DNA from: Copromyces sp. CBS 386.78 | Taxonomy: Eukaryota; Ascomycota; Sordariomycetes; Sordariales; Sordariaceae | Direction of reading: 5' to 3' | Assembly (NCBI GenBank): GCA_030685235.1 | Contig: MU839222.1 | Location: 46,822-110,821 of the forward strand | DNA length: 64,000 bases | Shown: positions 55,191-64,000 of the stretch, in pieces | Layout of the letters: the number at the start of each line of letters is the position of its first letter | How positions within the stretch are numbered: the stretch's first letter is position 1 | Notes under the pieces: model-generated | The model's input: only the letters and a program-made list of their open reading frames with translations | What the model was told of the DNA's origin: nothing | The model's database searches: none | Program-made: the position numbers and the translations under genes

Positions 55191-57413
55191 TCAAGCGAGG
55201 CCACTCTGTCGTCTGCTGACGAGCTTCATAATCGGACTGTCCTCATCCTCACTGTCAAGAATACCGGGAAACATCTTCTCAGTCTGCGAATTCTGCAGCG
55301 GCTGAAAATCGAACGACATGTCGGTTGGCGGATATCTGTTGTTGGGGTCATCCACCAAGCTATCGCCAATGTCTTCGTCACTAGGAGTGGCGTTCTCCAT
55401 TTCTTCTGGGACTGGATCCGGACGCAAGAATGCGGGTGTAACGGCGAATGACGGAGGACCTTGCTGTGCTTCCGGAGGAGTATCCAGAAGATGATTCTCA
55501 TCGATGCTTTCCAGGAAGTCGGACACAGCTTGGGCGTCCGGTGTGGAAGGCGTACGTGCGGGAGGAGGAGGAGGAGGAGCATGACCGACTTTCGCCCTCT
55601 TGGCCCTCGTGTTCGAGACATTGCCCCCTCCTACCGGACCGCTGTCATTTGCGGCAAGTCTCTTGCTGCTTCTCGTTCGGGACAGTTGACTTTGCTGTGT
55701 CTGACTCTCGCGTACAACCTCTTGGGTTTCAGGCAGATTGGATGTCACGTCTTCGTAGATTTGCTGCACGACATTAGCCACGGTTCATGTCTCTGGGCCT
55801 TTGGTCACAGGATCGTTGCCCGACTTACCAAGGGACGCTTTGGCTTTCTCTTTTGAGTGCTGGGAGGTCTTGGGGTTGGGGCCTGCTTCTGTGTCGAGGC
55901 TGGCTTCTGTGCCGCCGTCTTCGTCACTTGTTTCGCTTTCACGTTCGGCTTCTTTGCGGCGGGTCGGGTCGCCTTCTTTTGAGGAGCCTTTGCTCTGGCT
56001 TTTCCTTGTGACCTTTGGTTCTGAACTGGGGAAGCTTTGTGCTCATCCTTGGTCTCTTTTTCTTTCTGTCGCTGGTTCACTTTCTCCATTTCATGGGCTC
56101 GCAATGTTCTCTGCCGCGTGTTGATGGCCCGCATCGGTTCTTGGGCCGCTTTGCGTTTGGTATTTGCCTGCTTCTTGGGCTTTGGGGCTTCAAGATCCTG
56201 GGGTGTGTTGTCATCTTGCCCAGATGGGGAATTCGGCATGGGTTCGTTGGTGCTTTCACTGACAGGAGCGATGGGTACGCTCTGGATTGGTTGAGGATCT
56301 TGTCTGAGTGGTTCTATCCTATCCTGGGGTCAGCAAAGGGAACAAGAGAATGTGGACAGTGTCAGCATACTCTAGCTTCGCGATCAAGTCATAGCGGTAT
56401 CCTTCTCTCTGCTGAAGCTTGAGATTGGCATCGTCGAATTCGGTACGGTCAAACTTCCAGACACCAATGGTGGGAATATCGGGTAGCTCATTGGCGTGGA
56501 AGGCCATAGCCCAATACAGAGGTCCTTTCAAAGCAAGTCAATTACATGCTTAATAGAGGGTTTTGCCGTTTGTTGGGTAGCCCAGAGTGTCTGGGATCCA
56601 TGGCGGCGTATACTGCAGCTGGGTTGGGTGCGCAATGATAGCCGTACTACTCACCGTTGAGAGAGGCAAGCCGGCTCAGATAGTCACCCAGGTTCCAGAG
56701 CTTGAAGTTGCTGTCGGATATGTGATACTCCCCGATTCCTGCCCTCCAGATGTCGATTCCACATTTTCCGTCAGGGGGGTACTTGAACACCAAAGTGTAG
56801 TACTCGATCAAGCAGTCTTCATCCCAGGTTTTGGATCTCAAGAAGCTGATGCGGAATTTGACCAGATGTTCGGTTTCGAGAACGGGGATTATGTCGTTGG
56901 TCTAGTCCACCAAAAGGTCAGCAACACCGTATCTGAGATGTGTCTGGAAGATGACTGGTCCTGACCAGGATTGCCAAGAAGCGTTTGAGGGAGTAGTCGT
57001 CCTCCTCGTGCAGAAATACGGTGGTCGATTGTTCCCTCAACATTTCTCCGTCGAAGGTCGGTATGCCTGGTCTTGAGGCCATGACTTCTTCAAACGTCTT
57101 TGAGACAATGTCACTCAGGGGTAAGACATGGAAGAAGTCCGATGGGAAAGCGTGTCTGGAAATGGTCAGTAATTCCACGAAGCGGAAGAGTGCTTGAAGC
57201 CACGACCGAAATCAGCAATGGTTCATACCGAGCATATAGTATCTGGCTGGTCTGTAAAGGGTCTTAGTTTCCGCGAGATATGAAGAGGTCGATATTCCTG
57301 GCGCAGTGGACAAGGAAGGGGACGGCACTCACGGCAGCCACAAACACTGTCTTGCACAGCTGGAAGTCGCGCTTCCGCGAAGCACGGGTTCCATAGGTCT
57401 GGGGATTCGCCAT
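55191..57413 (-). CDS. HORMA-domain protein, Hop1-like meiotic axis component
   Basis: Probable meiotic chromosome-axis protein of the Hop1/HORMAD type, which supports meiotic recombination and synapsis. My seven-exon model keeps one frame: 57413-57333, 57251-57229 (23 nt), 57155-56966, 56901-56655, 56524-56371, 56318-55829 and 55763-55191, 585 residues. The HORMA fold fills about residues 15-235: LCKTVFVAATSQILYARHAFP, then PGIPTFDGEML and YSLKRFLAIL, then IPVLETEHLVKFRISF and DCLIEYYTLVFKYP, a strong HORMA pattern, then GYRYDLIAKLE. The rest is disordered: a Lys/Ala/Pro-rich block (about 275-400), then a Ser/Gln/acidic tail ending with SRRQSGLA. One donor, GTCAGG at 56965, is non-consensus. 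An ATG 23 codons further upstream (57482) is in frame but in a poor context, so I start at the GACATGG. No PHD finger, unlike yeast Hop1's zinc finger, is visible. Family fairly sure; role inferred. Confidence 0.75.
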
Positions 57414-59089
57414 GTCGAAATGATAACAGAGTTGCACGATCAAGAAACCCGACGTTGGCGAGGGTCGATCAAGGGGTTTCATGAAGTGAAGGATGTGCGA
57501 TCTCGGTCATGAGGTGATGACGGGACTTCGAGGAAATGGAACGGAAAAAACATTTGCGCGAGAGAATTGGATTGGAATTTCAGCAAGTCACGTCAACGGA
57601 AGTGGGAAGGAGCATAGGGTAAGCAGTGGAAGAATCCCAGATTGGAAGTACCTTTAGGAAGGTGCAAATGGTGCACAGGAAATAAGGAGAGCAGAAATGG
57701 AAGGAGCTCTCCAGTGCACTTGATCTCGACCGCGGCCTGTGTGCAGCCACCCGATGTTCATCACCTTTGTATACCATCGATAAGTGACTGAAGCCATCGC
57801 GACACCAAGTTTGGGTGTATTTGTGATCCTGTTTTCCATGGATGTAAATACACTACGAGTATTGTATGCTAATGTATAAAGCCACATTCATCTAGTAACA
57901 CATGCAGACTCCCGTACTTCATCTTCTAACAGTCCATTATATGTCGATGCTTGTATTAGAAAAGTTCACTTAAAGAAGGAATGGTGCCGACCCGAATCGG
58001 GGAGAGGTGGTTGCAAAATATCTTTATACACTCGGAATTTCTGGAAGTAGGAACACCTATAATACCTGGACACTCCGTAACATGGCCAACGAGAGTGTGT
58101 ATGGCTGCAGCAGTTCAATAGTTCATAGAATGACTGATTTGGGTAAGGGGATCACATCATACATATACCCCAGATCGGCATATTGGTTGGATCTGGATTG
58201 TTGGAAGTCTTGGACGGGATGATCCTCCGTTCGGGTCTTTTATCTCTCGGTTGACCGAAGCCTCCGTAATTTGCCATCTTCCCCGGTGTGTTCCAAAAAA
58301 GAACAAGGTAGTGCAACGATTAGTCGATGTCATAGTTCCAAATTGTGGTCAACAAATTATGATTCTGAGAAGAATCCAGGGAAGGAATCACAATCTTAGA
58401 AGATGCAGTTTTATGTTCCCCTACTCCTCGCCCACCCAGGTGTAGAGCGATGCAACCCGGATTGTCCGACGCCATCGGGCATGAATTTCTGCGTGTGTCG
58501 AAACTTGGTTTCTTTCCACGATAAGGGACTCGCAGCGGTTGTCGTTCTCCTGTATTGATACAGCACTCTTCCTGTACCAGACTTACGAGTGTCGTTCGAT
58601 GTGTACGTCGAAAGGCACAGGTAGCTGCCCACAAAGACCTCCAATAGCCTCGGGACTCACTGCGAATGTCTTCAAGATTCTGGCTGCGTCACACTGATAA
58701 GATGAGTGGCGTGGGCAAATGAACATCATGCATATATAAAGCAGACATGATGGGTTGAAAGTTGAAGCGTGTGCAAACTGGACTGACCCAGGAACTGCAT
58801 ATGCCATTTATTGCATAGAATTTCCGGGTCTGGCTACATGCAGTTTCAGGGGGTTCTACTGTAGGAAGGGGGCAGTGCGCTTGGACCAACACGAAACCGG
58901 TTGTCAAGGATGTCATCTAGCGGCAGCTTGACTGGCAAAAGCAAGGAAGAAGTAAGCGAAGTGTCAGAAATGAGGATGCACAGGGGTAGTGCTTATGTAA
59001 CTTAGCGGGTCTGGTGTATTGCATTAACCAGATTTTCTGTAAGGGATTTCTAGGCATACAGAACTCAATACAATACACAATCTTCTCTC
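57414..59089. other. intergenic region up to the second AT-rich island
   Basis: Contains the promoter of the HORMA gene and then about 1.5 kb of moderate-GC sequence. Only short open frames occur, with no motif or splice pattern that I trust. AT content rises sharply after about 59,090. Confidence 0.45.
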
Positions 59090-62000
59090 TACTTCCAAAT
59101 TACCCCTACACGTACTAATATTCTACAATTAAGAATTTCATTTGCATTATCATCGATTATAGCAAACCGAGTAGGATATAGTACTTAATAGATATCGAAA
59201 AGTAATAACGATAATATTTTTCAACTAGGATCTTATTAAAGTAAGCGAAATTACCTTATCTAAGACTAAAAACTAGCTCCTTTAGGAAAAGGGCTTTAAA
59301 TCGAAGGCGATAAGTTTCGATTTGTAAAAATATATTATAAATAACGGCACTAAAGAAGATTAGCCTACGGAGCCGAAAAAATTAGACCTCTTTAATTTTA
59401 AGGAGGTTCCGGCCGAAATAGTTATAAATAGCCAATTTTAACGGAATATCCTAAAGTTTACCGAAAATACTCCGGCTATAAATACCCGGAGTTTCGTAAT
59501 TCGAGGAATTACAGTTCCCCCGCCTACAGCCCTAGTCCCGGCCGGGCCACCAGTTTCCTTTACGGCCTGGAGGATAGGCTTTACTATAAAATAGGACTAC
59601 TACGACTATTAATTAGCCTTTACGGAATACTACTATAAAAAGAAGGATTAGGATAAATTCCTTAAAAAAACCCTTACCTTAAAGGAGTGGATAGTTAAAT
59701 ACGTAGCGAAGTATTATTAATTAACCTACTTTCTAGAACCGGCTACCTTAACTATCTAGTACGATAAATTCTACTAAATTATTAAATATAATAAGGAGAA
59801 GGTTCGAAACGACGCTAGGGTTAAATACCTTAATAAAATTTCGATTACTATTTACCTTAAAAACTAATTTAACTAACTACTAGAATAGGAATAGATTATA
59901 GCCATCGGCGAATTTCTTAAAATTAACGAATATATTAAACGAAATAATTAAATATTTAATTTCCTTAGAGCAGTAAATAGACCTTTTAATTCCCTTTTTA
60001 CTTATTAAATTACTATATATTATATAAATTCGGATAATAAAATTTATATATATTAAAAAGCGGCCCAGGAATTTAAGTAAACTATTACCGATACGTTTCT
60101 ATAAAGTAAAAATCGCTTTTAAATCCTAAAAGGCGGCGCGTTCGGTATTAGAACTACTTTTACCAAAAAGACTAGAAGGGACGCCTATCCTAATAATTCC
60201 CGGGAATAAAATAATAAAAGACCGTTTAGCGCCTCCTATAATTAGGGAAGAAAGCGGGTAAAGAGGGCTTACCCTACTTACGAATATATAAACTATAATT
60301 TAAAGAATTATTAATATATTAACTAATTTATAACCCTTAATTAATAGTAGGAATCCCCCTTCCTTATAAATTATATTAAAGAAAACTATTTGAAAGATTA
60401 TAAATTCGCTTAGCAGGTAAAGGAAATTCGAATAAAAACCTTAGGTAAAGAAGGAGTAGGAATTACCTTCAACGAAAATATTAGTACCATTTAATTAAAA
60501 AGTCGGCGTATTAGTAATACTAATTACGAAACGAATTTCTTAATATTAGAACTTTAATATAAAAGGCTTAAATACCTACTAAGAAATTTAGCGATTTTTA
60601 ATTTAAGTACGATAATTTATATTTTTAATAAGGCTAGCTGTTTTAAAAGCTTTACAAAAGCGGCGAAGGGAGACTATATTTAAGCGGGAAATAAGTTTAT
60701 TATAATCGAAAGGTACGGGATAGTCTACTTAATTATAAATAATAATAAGGGTTATTTAATAAGTCTTAAATTCGATAATATTATATTTATATTAAGGATA
60801 GCCTACAACTTCATTTCTTTAAGAAAATTACTAGAAAGAGGACTCTATTAGGATTAAACTATTAAACCCGGTTATTTACGTTTCCGTTCAAATAATTCTT
60901 TTATTTATAGCCTCTCTTTAGAATTTAAATAGTTCGTATTAAAATATATCCCCTTCGAAATACGTACTAATTAATCTTTTTTTTACGTATAATTTTACTG
61001 ATTTATTAGTAAAACCGCTAAGAAACCCTAAAAAGGTAATACTTTACGCTAATATTTTTAATTTAATTACTCTAATTTAAAAATATTAATTTAATTAATT
61101 AATTAGGAATATAGAGTCTGTTTAAAGGGCTTAAATTTAATTTACTACGATTCTTATATAGTAATTAAATTAAAGTACTAAGTACGAAAGGAGGTTTGCG
61201 ACGCGCTAAAGGGCCTAAAGATAAGATTTATAATCGATTTCTTCAATTATCTAACTATAAAAGCTAGCGGAGGAATTATCCCTAATTTAATAATCGTCGT
61301 AAATCGTTAATCCGGGTATATATAACTTTATTACTTATTTAACCGGTTAATAAATTTAATATTGCTGTATTTATATTACTATTTAATAATTTAGAATTAT
61401 ATTATTAAATTAAAATAAAAGTAATCGAATATAATAATAAAATTATAATAATAAAACCCCGTATCGCTACCTTCCTCTCTTAAAGAGGAACGATTATTGA
61501 GCCTTCGGCTCTTTACTTATAAGTTTAGAACGGTATCGCCGAATATTCGGGGGGTATAATTAAAAAGAAGGTAATAATAATAATAAATAGTATTTATTTA
61601 CTTTAAGAATTCTAAAAAGAGATTATAATAGCGGCAGCCTATTTTATAAATAAGACCCTACGAAAGGAATTTAATTAGAAATTCCTAAAAGAACGTTTAA
61701 TAATATATATAATAAACCAAAACGGCGGGCAATAACGGATAATACTTAAGCTAGTTTATTTAAAGGTATACGGGTATAAAATTTTCGTACTTACGATTAA
61801 TATATTATGTAGTTAAAAGAGGACTTAGAAATTAAAACGACGTATTTAAGTTAAATATTTAGTAAATTATTAATTAATTAATATTTACTATATTTAGAAT
61901 CCGTATATTAATAAGGTAATTACTATACGAAATATTGTATTTAATAAAGATAAAGTCTTTATAAATAATATTTAAACTTTCTATAATACCCTTAATATAT

Positions 62001-63905
62001 CCTTCGAAGAATTAATTGTATAATTAAATAATTTTTATTAATTAAATATTAATATTTCCGAACTTCTTTCTATTAAGTAGGTAAAAGACGAAAACGGCGA
62101 AGATGAAGGTCCTATAGTCGAATTTATATTAATTATTATCGACGTTATTAACCTATTTTTAACTGATTTAATTAAATTTATATTTATTTAAGAATAAGAA
62201 GAGGCATTGGAATTATATAATAATTAATAGGATATAGTATTAAATAAAGAGGAGGAAATTAGAACTATGTATCTATTTCCTTTAAAAAGTCTAATATCGT
62301 TTTTTATTAGCGGGTTAAATATTTCCCAATTACGAAAGAATTAGCTAATTTATAATTAGTATTTTGGATAAGTAAGAAGTTTCCTAACTATACCTTCCCG
62401 TTTTAATATAATTATTTTTAAGGGTAACCTTATTTCGAAAGGAAAGTTAAACCGGTTGTATTTTATAGAATTTAGGATAGAAATATTAGAAGAAGAATTC
62501 TCGTTAAATTTAAAATTAATTTATAATAAAATTAATTACTTTAATATAATATACGTATTAATTATACTTTAATAGTAAGATTTTCTTCTTCCCCTTAAAT
62601 TGTATAAAGAATTATATTATTATCCCTTCTATATTATTTTTTATTGAGTTAAATAGGAGTATATAATTAATTATAAAGAGAAGAAATTATAAATATAAGT
62701 CGATAAGAGCGAATAGAAGATTAATAATAAAGTCCTCTTTAATTCTATATAAATATATACGTATAAGTTTAATGTAAAAGGATTCTTCTTAAAATATAAA
62801 ATTCGTTTGATTATACGAAGAGATTAATAAAAATGTAATAGCGTACGTAATATATACGTAATTACCTTCGTGATCCGCTCTTTGCGGATTATAATAATTA
62901 TTGCGGTTTATTTCGATTTCGAATTTAAATAGTATAATACTACTAATATTTTCGTTAATACGTATTTTAATAAATTTATTTATATACGGGCGCCTTAAGG
63001 ATATAAATGGAAAGGAAAAATATTAAAATTATTAAAAGTTCTTTATAGTTTGTATAAATCCCCTTTATTATAGTAGAAGGAATTTATTAGAACCTTCTTA
63101 AAAACTAGCCTTTTAACTATCCCTATAGAGTTGTATATTTATATCTATTGTAGTATAATAGTCTTCTTCTATATTAATAATATTATTATTGCCTATACAG
63201 GAGAGTATTTTAATTTAGTTAATTAGGTAATCGCTATATTTAAAGACTATTATTAGTTTATAAACGGTTATAATTTTTAATAGTTTTTTAGTATCGAAAT
63301 CTTTTAAAATAAGTTAAAACGGTTAATTTAGTTATTTTAACGATAATATATTTTAAAGATTATAAAAAACTTCGTATAAAATAGGAAAGTTCTAAGTACC
63401 CCTATAATATAAAAAGAATTAATACCTTCTATAGAAATAGCCCCCTAATATTTAATTAAACGGTATTAGAGGGCTATTAGCGAATTTTTCTATTTAATAA
63501 TTATTACCCGGCTAGATTTTTTGTTTATAATTTCCTAATTAATTCGTTTCTTTACTAACCTTAATCCCCTTTACTATTATATTACCAATTAATTTAAAGC
63601 CTTTATTAGAAATATTATAAATTATATATTATAGTTAGGGGGTAAGTATAATTTTAATATATTAATAGATTCGTCCTTCGCCGATAATATATTTAATTAT
63701 AAGAGTTTTTAAGAATTTACGATATAATTATTTGGAAGTATAGTAGATTAGCGAGCTAATAAGTAAGATACGGTTATAACTTTTATTACTAAAGTAGAAT
63801 TATTATCCTTCTCTTAAGGAGTAAAGGAAAGTATATAAATAAAGCGCTTTCTTTAAACTCTTACAATAAAATTTAAATTTAATATTATCCCCTTAGGATA
63901 TAATA
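59090..63905 (+). mobile_element. Ty1/copia retrotransposon remnant, RIP-degraded
   Basis: About 4.8 kb of very AT-rich DNA whose + strand, read across RIP-type stops, gives Ty1/copia parts in copia order: Gag, protease, integrase, RT, RNase H. Integrase ahead of RT is the defining copia order. No LTRs are recognisable at either end in this window. The right edge is abrupt: RNase H-like sequence runs to about 63,905 and then switches to GC-rich sequence that is not copia-like. The left edge is set only by base composition. Confidence 0.75.
59350..63905 (+). pseudogene. copia Gag-Pol polyprotein remnant
   Basis: Landmarks on the + strand, in several frames and with many stops: Gag-like EWIVKYVAKYY near 59685 and RKRVKRAYPTYEYIN near 60255; protease-like FNLSTIIYIFNKASCFKSF near 60600-60660 and LRIAYNFISLRKLLERGLY near 60795; RT-like IRLIIREDN near 62805; and RNase H-like AISEFFYLIIITRLDFLFIIS with ILIDSSFADNIFNYKSF at about 63475-63710. 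The RNase H metal-binding Asp is preserved in the latter but many others are changed. No functional protein can be made. Confidence 0.7.
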
Positions 63906-64000
63906 ATGAGCGACTCTACTCGCACCGTCAGAAAACTCTACTCGGACCGTGATCCACTTTTTTCTCCCATACAAAACCCTAACCCTGCCGTCCCGTCCCC

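Noticed and set aside
63975..63986. AACCCTAACCCT as a telomere-like repeat near the window end
   Set aside because: Only two units; fungal telomeres are TTAGGG arrays of many units and nothing else suggests a chromosome end.

Overview
The window looks like nuclear DNA of a filamentous ascomycete, most likely a Sordariomycete. Three things support this: short GT-AG introns with CTRAY-type branch points; plant-biomass enzymes of typical Sordariales type; and two very AT-rich islands whose transposon remnants carry C-to-T/G-to-A damage in CpA/TpG context, the mark of repeat-induced point mutation (RIP). The species cannot be named from sequence alone.

Layout. About 1.5-24.3 kb is a lignocellulose district: a GH10 xylanase (+), an initiator tRNA-Met, a frameshifted AA9 LPMO pseudogene (-), a nested RIP-degraded transposon island (5.4-18.0 kb), a second AA9 LPMO pseudogene (-) broken by exactly two RIP-type changes, and an intact cellobiose dehydrogenase (+) in eight exons. 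CDH feeds electrons to LPMOs, so these genes belong to one oxidative biomass pathway, but both AA9 copies next to the transposons are dead. The island is an outer terminal-inverted-repeat DNA transposon with Tc1/mariner-like transposase remnants, split by an 8,255-bp Ty3/gypsy element that still has two 234-bp LTRs and a GAATT target duplication.

About 24.6-58 kb is ordinary gene space: tRNA-Lys(CUU) and tRNA-Leu(UAA), both with introns; an arrestin-domain protein; a doubtful small gene; a class C beta-lactamase-like protein; an AA11 LPMO with a C-terminal tandem duplication; an FAD amine oxidase; a 2EXR/F-box-like protein; a secreted protein with four WSC domains; a dynamin-family GTPase; the GDP-mannose pyrophosphorylase regulatory subunit (GMPPA type); and a HORMA-domain, Hop1-like meiotic protein. 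The last two are convergent.

From about 59.1 kb to 63.9 kb is a second AT-rich island, a RIP-degraded Ty1/copia element on the + strand that seems cut off within RNase H.

Exon models were built by eye from splice signals and reading-frame continuity. Protein families were recognised from motifs, without database searches.
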